Source of the DNA: Phycisphaerales bacterium
GTDB lineage: Bacteria > Planctomycetota > Phycisphaerae > Phycisphaerales > UBA1924
Direction: 5' to 3'
Assembly (NCBI GenBank): GCA_029260395.1
Contig: JAJDDJ010000018.1
Location: 248,001-312,000 of the forward strand
DNA length: 64,000 bases
In this document: positions 51,765 through 63,339 of the stretch, piece by piece
Layout of the letters: every line of letters begins with the position of its first letter
Position numbering within the stretch: the stretch's first letter is position 1
The notes under the pieces: generated by a model
Seen by the model: the letters and a program-made list of their open reading frames with translations, nothing else
Databases searched by the model: none
Told to the model about the DNA's origin: nothing
Translations under genes and position numbers: made by a program

Positions 51765-52726
51765 CGAACCAGCCCCCTCCGCCGGAAGTAGTCGAGCAGT
51801 AGCGTGTCGATGGGCGTGTCCGTCTGCACGGTCAGCAGGTTGATGTCCCGGCGTGCGCAGAATGTTCGCAGCTCATCGCAGTAGGCCGCGAGATTGGCCT
51901 TGTACTTCTTGAGCAGCGGCGCTGCGACGGTGATCTCGGCGAAGTCGCCGTCTTCGACATCGCGCAGGCGGAGGTCGCCACGGAACTTGTCCGAGCTTTC
52001 GGGGTCGACTTCCTCGGGCGAGAGGCACTGGAGCGCGAACACGTCGTAGCCCCGGCCCATGAGCAGGCGTAGCCCGTCCTGGTAGCCCTCCTTGAGGAAG
52101 TAATCGCTCAGCACAACCATGACGCCTTTGCCCCGGCGGGAGACGGAGATGCGTTTGGCGGCCTCGCCGAAGTTGCTGCCGCCCGCGGGTTCGAGGCTGC
52201 ACAGCCACTGCGCGAGCTCGTTGGTGCGGCGGCGGCCACGCAGGTCGCGGATCGAGGAGACGATTCCGGTCGAAACCGCCTTGCCATCGACCATCTCGGC
52301 GTCTTGCGTGCCGATGGCGGTCATGGCGACGCGGTTGTAGTTCACAAGGCCGATGTAGCCGAGGGCCATCGCGACCCGCTGCATGTAGAGGAACTTGCCC
52401 GGATCGCCGCAATCGCCCGAGGCCGAGCAGTCGAGCACGATGTGAAGGCAGAGATCTTCTTCTTCGAGGAAGAGCTTGAGAAACAGCCGATCGAGCCGGC
52501 CGAAGATGTTCCAATCGACATGGCGGAGGTCATCGCCCGAGACGTACGGCCGGTGGTCGGCAAACTCGACGCTCTCGCCGCGCTTCTTGGAACGGCGTTC
52601 GCCACGAAGCTTGCCGCTGAATATTTTCCGGCTGGTGACATCGAGCTGGCCGACGCGCGCGATGAGCTTGGCATCGAGCAGCTCGTCGAGCTTGGTGGGG
52701 CGCTTTGGGGTCTCGGTGCGGATCAT
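51761..52726 (-). CDS. DUF58 family protein
   Basis: A 321-residue DUF58 protein, the usual cytoplasmic partner of MoxR ATPases. Blocks: SRKIFSGKLRGERRSKKRGE (SGxxxGxxRS, typical start), EFADHRPYVSGDDLRHVDWN (YxxGDDxRxIDW core motif), FLKLFLEEEDLCLHIVLDCS (VWA-like strand with DCSASG) and RRGKGVMVVLSDYFLKEGYQ. Start ATG at 52726; the stop overlaps the start of the VWA protein gene by 4 bases and its own start overlaps the GxxExxY stop by 4 bases, so three genes are translationally linked. Confidence 0.93.
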   Translation of the reverse strand: MIRTETPKRPTKLDELLDAKLIARVGQLDVTSRKIFSGKLRGERRSKKRGESVEFADHRPYVSGDDLRHVDWNIFGRLDRLFLKLFLEEEDLCLHIVLDCSASGDCGDPGKFLYMQRVAMALGYIGLVNYNRVAMTAIGTQDAEMVDGKAVSTGIVSSIRDLRGRRRTNELAQWLCSLEPAGGSNFGEAAKRISVSRRGKGVMVVLSDYFLKEGYQDGLRLLMGRGYDVFALQCLSPEEVDPESSDKFRGDLRLRDVEDGDFAEITVAAPLLKKYKANLAAYCDELRTFCARRDINLLTVQTDTPIDTLLLDYFRRRGLVR

Positions 52727-53205
52727 GGGGAACCCCCAGAAGGCGAACGCAGAGACGCAGAGTCTGACGCAGAGGTCGCAGAGAAGGCAGAAACATGGGC
52801 AAGAGCAGCAGAGTTGACCCGGCGGAAGACGCCCTTGGTGAGCACGGGCACATTGAAGTTGATCAGTAACCCGATGGGGTAACGGCCAGCCCGGAGATAG
52901 CTCACCAGCTGCGCGAGATGAGTATCCGCCACTTGCTCGACGGCCTTGAGTTCGACCACAATCGCTGAAGCAACAACCAGATCGAGGCGATGGCCGGGCA
53001 GGACTATGCCCTTGTACTCGATCTCGATTGCTACTTCTGACGCTGAAAAAACCTCTCTCAGCGCCAACTCGTGAAGGAGTGCAAGCTGATAGCTCCGCTC
53101 AAGCAGCCCGGGTCCGAGAGCCCGGTGCACCTCGATCGCAGCACCGATGATCTGCTGCGTGAGTTCATTGAGATGGGCCGGAATGTCTTGACCCTTTGAA
53201 TCCAT
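52723..53205 (-). CDS. GxxExxY-family protein inserted in the MoxR operon
   Basis: A 160-residue protein of the GxxExxY family (PDDEXK-like fold, common in planctomycetes, function unknown). Key parts: NELTQQIIGAAIEVHRALGP, GPGLLERSYQLALLHELALR (the GLLERSY signature), IEYKGIVLPGHRLDLVVASA (R-x-D-x-x-V), IVVELKAVEQVADTHLAQLV (E-x-K) and SYLRAGRYPIGLLINFNVPV. The C-terminal ~20 residues are Ser/Ala-rich, encoded by the left repeat. ATG 53205 has GGAG 8 bases upstream. It separates moxR from DUF58, which are normally adjacent, and imperfect inverted repeats flank it. Confidence 0.85.
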   Translation of the reverse strand: MDSKGQDIPAHLNELTQQIIGAAIEVHRALGPGLLERSYQLALLHELALREVFSASEVAIEIEYKGIVLPGHRLDLVVASAIVVELKAVEQVADTHLAQLVSYLRAGRYPIGLLINFNVPVLTKGVFRRVNSAALAHVSAFSATSASDSASLRSPSGGSP

Positions 53206-53248
53206 ATCTGGCTCCGTGTGCTCTGCTTTTCTCAGCGCCTCAGCGTTC
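52745..53248. repeat. imperfect terminal inverted repeats around the GxxExxY gene
   Basis: GAACGCAGAGACGCAGAG (52745-52762) faces CTCAGCGCCTCAGCGTTC (53231-53248). The second is the inverse of GAACGCTGAGGCGCTGAG, so 15 of 18 positions match. The repeats bracket almost the whole GxxExxY gene. This looks like a mobile or duplicated cassette, although no transposase is present. Confidence 0.65.
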
Positions 53249-53252
53249 ACTC

Positions 53253-54308
<1,056 letters not shown>

Positions 54309-54357
54309 GCGTTGCTCCTGCGCAGCGCCCGCGTCAGCGGGAAGCCGCGTTCACTTC

Positions 54358-57300
54358 CTAGCTTTCGCGGTCTTCTTGTGCTCGCTTCTTGGCCTTGAGC
54401 AGGCGGCTCATGCTGTCTTCGTCGCCGCCCTCTGCTTTGATCTGCTCGCTTCTTCGGCGCTCGGCCTCCTCGCGCCGCTTGCGGACGATTTCTGATTCCT
54501 CGCTCGCTTCGCCCTTGAGCGCGACCGATCCGGTGGACCGACGGGTCTGGTCCTCGGTGGCCTCGAACTTGCGTTTGGCGACGTCGGCTGACGGGGGTGC
54601 GGCGGCGGTGCGCATGGGCCGATTCACGTCGGTATCGGCGCTGCGACCCGTGCGGGTCTGGGCCTTGGCACGAGCGGCCTGCAACGCATCGAGCTGGGTG
54701 GTCGCGGCCTGCTGGCTCTTGGCGGCGGCCTTTTTTGCGCCGCGAACGACCGCGAAGAAGTCGATCCGTACACGCCGAACCGCGACATCGAAGAGGAACA
54801 CCGCGATGCTCAGCACGGTGACGATGAGCCAGATGGGCTTGGTGCTGACTGGGAAGCCCAGGTCGGTCCGCTGCCACAAGTCGAGCGCTTCGGGCCTGAG
54901 ATTGGTGAGCACTCGGCCGCCGGTCATCTCGGCGACTTGCGTGAGCAGCGGCGCGTTGTCCTGCAGGGCTCGGAACTCGTCGGCGAATGGGCGCGTGATC
55001 GAGGCCTGTGTGCTGCCCTCGGTCATCGTGCCGTCGGCATCGGGGACCGCGTAGCGGATGGCCGCGACGTACGTGCCCGCATCGGATGAGTCGACGACGG
55101 ACTCCCAGCGTCCGGGGCCGGTCTGGCGGAAATCCACGTCCTCGCCTTCGCCGTCGGGCGTGGCGACGCGGCCCTTGAACACGCCGCTTGGGAGGCGCGA
55201 GCCATCGGAGCCGACGGCATCGATCACTAGCCTGGTTTTCTCGCCGAGGTCTTCGGTGCGCACCATCACATTGGCCGAGCCGCTCGGCCGCATCGCCCAA
55301 CGGATTTGCTGCTCCCAGAACTGCCCGAACCCGGGCCAGCCGGGCCACGCGCTCGCCCACTTGGCGGCCGCGTCGGACGTGAACGTGACGGATCGCCCGA
55401 GGCCGTACTGCCACTGCGCGCCGATGGGGTCGTTCTCGGGCCCGCCGCGAATGGTGACTTGTGCGAGACCCTCGCGGTCGGCGGCGACCACGTAGCCGGT
55501 GATCGGCGGCAGACCCGTGATGCCGCGCATGGTGTCGGTGGCAGCGGTGATCGTGGGCGTGAAAGGCCGACCCTCCCAGATGAGCGAACGCTTGACCGTC
55601 TGCGCTTCCTTGATGAAAATCTGCGGCAGGGTCGCCAGCGCGGCGTTGTTGGCGACCTCGTAGAACCGGCCGCCGGTGATGTTGGCCATCCGCTTCATGG
55701 TCGTTAGGTCGCGCGGCGAGTGCGGGAACACGCCCACCGTTGAGAGGCTCACACCCGCCGCCTTGAACTGGTTGAGCAAAGTATTTGACACGGTCGGGTC
55801 GCCATCGGAAATGACGATCGCGTGCCGCTGGCCCGCGTCGACATTCATGAGGCCCGCGAGCGTGAGCTGGAGCGAGTCGTCGAAGGTCTGCATGTCGCCG
55901 AAGGTCAGGTTGTTGATGGCCTGCTTGACCCCCCCGCCATCGCCCACGGGCGAGATGGGGTAGACCCAGTCGGTGCCGCCGAATCCCTGGTACTCGACGA
56001 TGCCCACGAGGTCGAGCCGGCTGAGGGCATCGACCGCGGCGTTGCAGACCTGCTTGCCCCAGAACACACCGCGTGGCATCTCGACCGAGTGGACGACGAG
56101 CACGAGCGCGCCGCGCGGCATCTGGCGTTTTTGTGGCGGGTCGAGGCGGATCGGCAGCGCATCTTCGAGGGGCGAACCGATCCAGCCGCCCGCGCCGAAC
56201 GAGCGGTCACCGCCGATCATGACCAGCCCGCCGCCGATATCGTGGACGTACTGCCGCATCGCCTCTTGCTGTTCGAGCGAGTACTCGAACGACTCTTGGT
56301 TGACGAGGACGATGGCGTCGTAGCTCGCCATATCAGCGACGGTGCGGGGCGCTTCCTTGGGCGAAACAACGACCGTTCCGATCTCGGCTTCGGTCAGCGC
56401 CTCGACGAGTTGCTCGGCCTCGCCGACTGCGGTGTCATCGTTCTGGATGATGAGCACCCGGCCCTCGCCCGAGACAAACGTCACACCGAGCGCGCGGTTG
56501 TTCTCCTGGATGCCGTCGTCGAGAGCGCCCGATGCGAGCTGCTCGGGCTCGAAGATCGCCTCGAACCGCTGAGCGCCTTCTTGGGGCAATTCCACGGGGA
56601 TGCTCAGCAGGTTCGGTCCCTCGCGCAGCTCGACGAACACCCCTACCGCTGGCGAATCGGGATCGAGATCGATCGGCCGATCGTTCATGAGGATGTTGAT
56701 GGTGCCACGCGACGGGCGAGTCGCGGTGACGACCACGCGGATGTTGACGGTCTCGCTGAGCCGGGCGTTGGTGGGCACGTTGACCCGCTCGACGATGACC
56801 TCGTTGGGGTAGATGTATCGAATCGGATAGACATCGATCGGTACGCCCGCGGCTTTGGCGGCCTCGGCGGCGGCGAGCAGCGAGCCCTCGGTCTCGTTGC
56901 CGTCGGTCGCGAGCAAGATGCGGTTGGCCGAATCTTCCGGCCCTGTTGCGATAGCGAGTTGAACGGCTTCGCCGAGGTTCGTGCCGTCGGTTCGGCCGAT
57001 GAACCGGCGTTCGACGGTTTCGGTGAGCCTGCTCGGGAGCTGCTGAACGAGCGAGTTGCGGGCCGCGGTGACAACCCCCAGCCGATCGCCCGGCTTCTTG
57101 AGCATGGTGGATTCGGAGATGAACTGCTCGATGGAACGCTGGGCTTCTTCGGGGACGGATCTCGACGAGTCGATGACGACCGTGACCGCGACATCCTCAG
57201 ATTCGTCGCGCGTCGAGGGCTCTGCGAGCGCGCCCGCCACCATTGCCAGCACGATGAGCCGAACCACCAGCGCCACCCAGCGCGAGGTGCCCGATGCGCT

Positions 57301-57417
57301 GGCCAGGCTCTTTCGCGAGATCAGCAGCGTGACCACCCATGTGATCGGGATCAGCAGCAGCCACGCGGGCCGCGCGAACTCGATCGGGCCCAGCACCAGC
57401 GAAGCGAGCACGCTCAT
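54358..57417 (-). CDS. large VWA / glutamine-amidotransferase-like membrane protein
   Basis: A 1019-residue membrane protein. Two N-terminal helices (PAWLLLIPITWVVTLLISRK, WVALVVRLIVLAMVAGALA) lead to a first VWA domain (VAVTVVIDSSRSVPEEAQRS). A beta-rich region follows, then a class I glutamine-amidotransferase-like domain (YDAIVLVNQESFEYSLEQQE, GGGLVMIGGDRSFGAGGWIG). Next is a second VWA domain (GALVLVVHSVEMPRGVFWGK, HAIVISDGDPTVSNTLLNQF). One more helix (WLIVTVLSIAVFLFDVAV) and a charged, Arg/Glu-rich cytoplasmic tail (IVRKRREEAERRRSEQIKAE) end it. It overlaps the NHL lipoprotein gene by 4 bases and is part of the MoxR cluster. Confidence 0.88.
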   Translation of the reverse strand: MSVLASLVLGPIEFARPAWLLLIPITWVVTLLISRKSLASASGTSRWVALVVRLIVLAMVAGALAEPSTRDESEDVAVTVVIDSSRSVPEEAQRSIEQFISESTMLKKPGDRLGVVTAARNSLVQQLPSRLTETVERRFIGRTDGTNLGEAVQLAIATGPEDSANRILLATDGNETEGSLLAAAEAAKAAGVPIDVYPIRYIYPNEVIVERVNVPTNARLSETVNIRVVVTATRPSRGTINILMNDRPIDLDPDSPAVGVFVELREGPNLLSIPVELPQEGAQRFEAIFEPEQLASGALDDGIQENNRALGVTFVSGEGRVLIIQNDDTAVGEAEQLVEALTEAEIGTVVVSPKEAPRTVADMASYDAIVLVNQESFEYSLEQQEAMRQYVHDIGGGLVMIGGDRSFGAGGWIGSPLEDALPIRLDPPQKRQMPRGALVLVVHSVEMPRGVFWGKQVCNAAVDALSRLDLVGIVEYQGFGGTDWVYPISPVGDGGGVKQAINNLTFGDMQTFDDSLQLTLAGLMNVDAGQRHAIVISDGDPTVSNTLLNQFKAAGVSLSTVGVFPHSPRDLTTMKRMANITGGRFYEVANNAALATLPQIFIKEAQTVKRSLIWEGRPFTPTITAATDTMRGITGLPPITGYVVAADREGLAQVTIRGGPENDPIGAQWQYGLGRSVTFTSDAAAKWASAWPGWPGFGQFWEQQIRWAMRPSGSANVMVRTEDLGEKTRLVIDAVGSDGSRLPSGVFKGRVATPDGEGEDVDFRQTGPGRWESVVDSSDAGTYVAAIRYAVPDADGTMTEGSTQASITRPFADEFRALQDNAPLLTQVAEMTGGRVLTNLRPEALDLWQRTDLGFPVSTKPIWLIVTVLSIAVFLFDVAVRRVRIDFFAVVRGAKKAAAKSQQAATTQLDALQAARAKAQTRTGRSADTDVNRPMRTAAAPPSADVAKRKFEATEDQTRRSTGSVALKGEASEESEIVRKRREEAERRRSEQIKAEGGDEDSMSRLLKAKKRAQEDRES

Positions 57418-58526
57418 GGCGCGCCCCCTGCCCGGTGGGCCAGCCGAACGCCCGTCGGCAGCGCGAACTCGCTGACGCGGGCGTTGCCCGAATCCAGCAC
57501 GAGCAGCCGGCCATCATCAGTGGCGATGTCCCACGGGTTGAGCAACTCGCTTGGGCCTCTTCCGGGCGAACCGAACAGCGCGAGCCGCTCGCCGGTGGCG
57601 GGATCGAGCAGCTGCACCCGGCTGTTGCCGTACTCGCCCACAAGCAATCCGCCTCCGTCAAGCATCGCAAGACTGTACGGGAACTCGAAGCGGCCGGGTG
57701 CTTTCGATGGCCCGCCCTCGCCCAGCCAGCCCAACAGCTCGCCCTCCAGCGTGAACCGCCCGACGCGGTGGTTGATCGCGTCGGCGATCCACAGCTCGCG
57801 CCTGTCGCGGTCGATCAGCAGCGACTGAGGCCGATTGAAGACCAGCCCTGTGCCCTGCTGTTCCCAGGCGTTGCCGTGCTCACCGAAGCTGAACAGAAAG
57901 TTCCAGTCCTTATCGAACACGCTGACGCGGTCGTGCCCGCCGTACTCGCTCACGTAGAACCGCTCTATGCGGCCCGCATCGTCCAGCAGCAGTTCGATGT
58001 CGCAGGGGTAGATGAACTGGCCCGGCTCGTAGCCGTAGGTGCCGATGGACGCGATGGTCGTAGGCTCTTGGCCCATCGCAGCAGGCGGCTGCTGAATGAG
58101 GATGCGGCTCTCGTGGGTATCGGCGATGTACAGCACGGGCAGCGCGGCTGGATCGTCCGGATTGAAGTGGACCGCGAGCCCGGTGGGCCGGCCTCGCTCG
58201 AAGTGAGGCGTCTTCCACAGCGTGCGGGGCCGATCGGCGTCACCCTCGAACCACTGGATCCGAGCGGCCTTGTCGATCACGAACAGATGCGGTTGACCCT
58301 GTTGGCGGACCGATTCCATGACGCGCGGGTAGGCAAACTGCCCGGGCGACGTACCTGGCTCACCGAAGGAGCGATCGGCCGAGATTGCGACGGCTGGGTC
58401 GGGCGGGCTCTCCAGACAGCCAGTGAGTTGGCACCCGACCAGCAGGCTTGCCGCCACCAGCCCTGCCATCCGATGCCCGCGGCTGGTTCTGGTGCGGGCT
58501 CGGCGGTGGATGGGTGAGAAAGGCAT
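57414..58526 (-). CDS. NHL-repeat lipoprotein
   Basis: A 370-residue lipoprotein (GLVAASLLVGCQLTGCLES; lipobox LTGC) with NHL repeats forming a six-bladed propeller: RPTGLAVHFNPDDPAALPVL, IERFYVSEYGGHDRVSVFDK, RPQSLLIDRDRRELWIADAI, FEFPYSLAMLDGGGLLVGEY and LNPWDIATDDGRLLVLDSGN. GEPGTSPGQFAYPRVM starts the first blade. NHL proteins bind proteins or ligands in the envelope. It is the first gene of the cluster and its stop overlaps the large VWA gene by 4 bases, an uncommon partner for MoxR systems. Confidence 0.9.
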   Translation of the reverse strand: MPFSPIHRRARTRTSRGHRMAGLVAASLLVGCQLTGCLESPPDPAVAISADRSFGEPGTSPGQFAYPRVMESVRQQGQPHLFVIDKAARIQWFEGDADRPRTLWKTPHFERGRPTGLAVHFNPDDPAALPVLYIADTHESRILIQQPPAAMGQEPTTIASIGTYGYEPGQFIYPCDIELLLDDAGRIERFYVSEYGGHDRVSVFDKDWNFLFSFGEHGNAWEQQGTGLVFNRPQSLLIDRDRRELWIADAINHRVGRFTLEGELLGWLGEGGPSKAPGRFEFPYSLAMLDGGGLLVGEYGNSRVQLLDPATGERLALFGSPGRGPSELLNPWDIATDDGRLLVLDSGNARVSEFALPTGVRLAHRAGGAP

Positions 58527-58585
58527 GAGGTGGTCTTGAGAGGATATCGGTAGCTGGCTGTCTGGTTTCGATCGGAGCTATCCGG

Positions 58586-60238
58586 TCACCTACGGCTTCG
58601 CCAGCCGATGACCAGCGTTAGCAGCACCACGAGCACCAGCGTGGGCGTCTCGATCAGCACGACCGCTGCCGAGAGGTCGTCGTCCCTGGCGAAGTGCAGC
58701 ATGTTCAGCAGCTTGCGGGGCAGGCTGGGCCAGCCGGGCGAGGCGACTTGCACCGCGGCCTCGATCTCGTGAAGCCCCAGTACCGCGAATAGCCCGCCGA
58801 TAGCCAGCAGCGGCCATGTGTGCGGCACGAGCCATCCTCGTGCAAACCCGTTGAGTGAACTCCCCGCGTCCAGCCGCCTGAGCGCTGCCAGCGCGCCCGG
58901 CTCGCTGGCAGCCAGCAGCACGCCCGCACCGATCGGGACCACCGACCAGCGCGCGATCATCGCAGCGAGCGTCAGCCATGGACCGTCACTGAATCCCGTC
59001 CAGCCCCAACCCGCTACCGCTGTACCCAACTGGCTGAGCGACGAGCCCACGAGCACGCCCGGGGCCATCGCGCCCGCTGCGCTGACCGCGAGAACGAGGC
59101 CGAGCAGCCAGCGGAGCGCCGGGCTGAACCGCGCGTCCGATGCCAGAGCGCCCGACGCCGCGCCCAGTGCGGTTCCGAGCACCACCATCACCATCGCGAG
59201 CAGCAACGCACCGCGCAGCTCCTGATCGGCTGATGCGATGAACCGCTGCATGATCTGCACGCCGTTGGCGATGCCGCCATCGAACAGCTCGGCTGCGAAC
59301 AATCCCAACGGCACCAGCGCGCTGAGCGCCCATACAAGCCCAGCTGCAAAGAAAGCCCACGGGCCAGCTCTGACGGCGCAGGGCGGCGGCTCGTCGTTGA
59401 GCGAGAGCGCACGGCTCGCGAACCGTGCGAGCAGAACCCCCGCTGCCATCGCGGGCAGCCATAGGGGCCAGCCCGAGAGCCAGATACCCGCAGAGCCCGC
59501 GGGACCGGTCTGGTCGAGTTCAAGCCAGATGCGCAGAGCGAAGGTCTCGACTTGTGCGACGTGCAAGGGCACCGCCGAGCCGAGCATCACCACAAGCACG
59601 AGCCCGAAGGCTGCCAGCATCGAGCCACGCAACACACGGAGCCTCGCGGCCAGCGCTCGAACGGGTGATGCACCGTCCATAGCGAGTTGTTCATCGAGCG
59701 AGCCCAGCCGCCACCGCATACTCCGCGACAGAACGGCCGCAGCGAGTGGCCAAGCCCAGCACGCGAGCCCGAGCACCGCGCACGCCCGCCCGACCGCCAT
59801 CGGCAGCCACGCCCACGCTGGGTCAGCCGACAGCCGGAAGACAGCGTCGCCTAGCCAGGTGCCCGGCGCTCGCCACAGGGTCCAGCCTGCATAAGCGAGG
59901 TATGGCGGCAGCAGCGCTGGCACGCACGCCAGCGCGGTGGCGGCAGCGGGCCATCGCGCCATCACTCTGGCCGGGGCCCACGCCAGCAGGGTTGCCAAGA
60001 GCGCGATCCCCGCTGCGTACGCAAGCGTGAGCCCCAGTGCCCGCCTGCCTCCAGCCGATGGCCACCACGTGCCATCAGCATTGGTGGCACCATCGATGAG
60101 CGTGACCGCTGTTGGCAGCACGATGACCAGCGCGAGCAGCCCCGCGATGATGGATGCAGCCATCCCAAGCCACCACCCGCCACGCGATGGCGGCGGATCT
60201 TGGCGTTCTGGTTGGCTGGCGTTGGGATCGCGTGGCAT
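58586..60238 (-). CDS. ABC-transporter-permease-like membrane protein
   Basis: A 550-residue polytopic protein with roughly 12 membrane helices in two similar halves (WLGMAASIIAGLLALVIVLP, GLTLAYAAGIALLATLLAWA; LLLAMVMVVLGTALGAASGA, IARWSVVPIGAGVLLAASEP). A cytoplasmic loop SLDEQLAMDGASPVRALAAR resembles the EAA coupling motif (E-x-A...G) of iron(III)-type permeases (FbpB-like fused dimer). The matching ATPase and binding protein are not adjacent. The downstream NHL lipoprotein is 59 bases away and could be cotranscribed. The substrate is unknown. Confidence 0.75.
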   Translation of the reverse strand: MPRDPNASQPERQDPPPSRGGWWLGMAASIIAGLLALVIVLPTAVTLIDGATNADGTWWPSAGGRRALGLTLAYAAGIALLATLLAWAPARVMARWPAAATALACVPALLPPYLAYAGWTLWRAPGTWLGDAVFRLSADPAWAWLPMAVGRACAVLGLACWAWPLAAAVLSRSMRWRLGSLDEQLAMDGASPVRALAARLRVLRGSMLAAFGLVLVVMLGSAVPLHVAQVETFALRIWLELDQTGPAGSAGIWLSGWPLWLPAMAAGVLLARFASRALSLNDEPPPCAVRAGPWAFFAAGLVWALSALVPLGLFAAELFDGGIANGVQIMQRFIASADQELRGALLLAMVMVVLGTALGAASGALASDARFSPALRWLLGLVLAVSAAGAMAPGVLVGSSLSQLGTAVAGWGWTGFSDGPWLTLAAMIARWSVVPIGAGVLLAASEPGALAALRRLDAGSSLNGFARGWLVPHTWPLLAIGGLFAVLGLHEIEAAVQVASPGWPSLPRKLLNMLHFARDDDLSAAVVLIETPTLVLVVLLTLVIGWRSRR

Positions 60239-60289
60239 GAGCGGTCGATCGGCCCGGAGCGGCGACTCAGGGTATCATCGCAACCAGTC

Positions 60290-61405
60290 ATGGCCAAAGC
60301 GAACGCCGCATCCCGTGCTCCGTGGAAAGACCGCATCGGTTCCGTCCGCCGGAGCGCGAACGAGCACAAGGTCGGCGCGCTGATCATCAGTGATCCCAAA
60401 GACGTGGGCTACCTCACCGGTTTCCTCGGCGGCGACAGCTGGTTGGTGGTTCCTGCTGACCGTCGCAAGCCGATCCTGCTGACCGACTCCCGCTACGAGG
60501 AGGACGTCGAGCCGCTCAAGGCGTTCTGCTCGATCTCGATGCGGATCGGTGCGATGACCGGGGTACTCACCGAGGTGCTCAAGGCGAACAAGATCAAAGC
60601 AGTCGGCGTGCAGGCCGAGCACACCTCGCTTGCGACGCGCGACCTGCTCGCCAAGGCGGTCGGGGCGAAAAACCTAAAAACTACGACAGGCGTGGTCGCG
60701 GGGTTGCGAGCCATTAAGGACAAGGGCGAGATCGCGCTGATCCGCAAGGCTTTGAAAATTCAGCAGGAAGCCCTGCTCGCGACGCTGCCCACGATCAAGC
60801 CGGGCCAGACCGAGCTTGCGATCTGCGCACGCCTCGAATTTGAGATGAAGACGCTCGGCTCGAGCGATCCGTCGTTCGCCACCATCGTCGCGGCCAAGGC
60901 CAACAGCTCCAAGCCCCACGCCCATCCCGGCGCGGCTAAGACCGCCAAGGGCAAGCCGCTGCTCATCGATTGGGGCGCAACCTGGCACGGCTACCACGGC
61001 GACATGACCCGCACGTTCTGCCTGGGCAAGTGGCCCAAGGTCATGAGCGAGATCTACAGCGTGGTACTTGAAGCGCACGAAGCCGCAGCGGCCATCATCG
61101 CACCGGGCGTGACCAACCACGAGGTCGATCGCGCGGCACGCAAGGTCATCGAAGACGCTGGCTTCGGCGAGCGGTTCGGCCACGGGCTCGGGCACGGCGT
61201 GGGGCTCAACGTCCACGAAGGCCCCAGCCTTGGCCAGCGAGGCCCACTTACCGAACTTCAGCCCGGCCATGTCGTCACCGTCGAGCCGGGTATTTATCTG
61301 CCGGGCATCGGCGGGGTCCGGCTCGAAGACATCTACGCGGTGACCGATCGCGGCCGAACCAATCTTTCGAGCCTGCCCAAAGACCTGAAATGGGCGACGC
61401 TCTAG
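60290..61405 (+). CDS. Xaa-Pro aminopeptidase-like M24B metallopeptidase
   Basis: A 371-residue enzyme that removes residues before proline. It has the creatinase-type N-domain (ALIISDPKDVGYLTGFLGGD, DSRYEEDV) and the pita-bread catalytic domain. Metal ligands are seen in LLIDWGATWHGYHGDMTRTF (two Asp), GERFGHGLGHGVGLNVHEGP (His), VVTVEPGIYLPG (Glu) and VRLEDIYAVTD (Glu). It is followed by accB 36 bases later. In many bacteria a pepQ/pepP-efp-accB-accC order is seen; here efp is missing from the string. TATCAT (60273-60278) precedes the ATG by 11 bases. Confidence 0.95.
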   Translation: MAKANAASRAPWKDRIGSVRRSANEHKVGALIISDPKDVGYLTGFLGGDSWLVVPADRRKPILLTDSRYEEDVEPLKAFCSISMRIGAMTGVLTEVLKANKIKAVGVQAEHTSLATRDLLAKAVGAKNLKTTTGVVAGLRAIKDKGEIALIRKALKIQQEALLATLPTIKPGQTELAICARLEFEMKTLGSSDPSFATIVAAKANSSKPHAHPGAAKTAKGKPLLIDWGATWHGYHGDMTRTFCLGKWPKVMSEIYSVVLEAHEAAAAIIAPGVTNHEVDRAARKVIEDAGFGERFGHGLGHGVGLNVHEGPSLGQRGPLTELQPGHVVTVEPGIYLPGIGGVRLEDIYAVTDRGRTNLSSLPKDLKWATL

Positions 61406-61441
61406 CGCCCTTTCAACATCCACGCGGCTAAGGAACCCTTC

Positions 61442-61918
61442 ATGATCGACATCCGCAAGCTCAAGGAACTCGTCAAGCTCATGGTCGAGAACGACCTTAC
61501 CGAGCTCGACCTCCAGGACTCCGACGAAACGGTCAACATCCGCAGGGGTGCCAGCGAGCAGACCGTCATCAACCAGCAGCCCGCGTTCTACGGCGGGGCT
61601 GCTCCGGCGCACGCTCCGCAGGCGCACGCGTCAAGCGCGCCCGACGCAGCACCGGTCGCGGCGAAGAAAGACGACGGCCTCAAGGCCATCGAATCGCCCA
61701 TGGTCGGCACGTTCTATTCCAAGCCCACGCCCGACGCCGAGTCGTTCGCGGGCACCGGCACCAACGTCGGCTCAGACACCACCGTCTGCCTCATCGAAGC
61801 CATGAAGGTTTTCAACGAGATCAAGGCCGAGACCGCGGGCACCATTGAGCGTGTGCTTGTGAAGGATGGCGACGCGGTCGAGTTCGGCCAGCCGCTGTTC
61901 ATGGTCCGACCCGCCTAG
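61442..61918 (+). CDS. accB: biotin carboxyl carrier protein AccB
   Basis: The 158-residue biotin carrier of acetyl-CoA carboxylase, which makes malonyl-CoA for fatty-acid synthesis. The N-terminus (IDIRKLKELVKLMVENDLTE) is a helical assembly segment, followed by an Ala/Pro-rich linker. The C-terminal biotinyl domain has ESPMVGTFYSKPTPDAESF and LIEAMKVFNEI, in which Lys122 is biotinylated. AAGGAAC lies ahead of the ATG. It is cotranscribed with accC, 80 bases downstream. Confidence 0.97.
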   Translation: MIDIRKLKELVKLMVENDLTELDLQDSDETVNIRRGASEQTVINQQPAFYGGAAPAHAPQAHASSAPDAAPVAAKKDDGLKAIESPMVGTFYSKPTPDAESFAGTGTNVGSDTTVCLIEAMKVFNEIKAETAGTIERVLVKDGDAVEFGQPLFMVRPA

Positions 61919-61998
61919 ACCAACGCACGTTCCCGCTCGGCGGTTATCGCCAGCGCAACCGACACCCTTCGCGGCCCTTCGCCGCGGCGCGAGATGCC

Positions 61999-63339
<1,341 letters not shown>

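Noticed and set aside
55822..57828. Long plus-strand frame opposite the VWA and NHL genes
   Set aside because: A shadow of the minus-strand genes; no domain or signal peptide.
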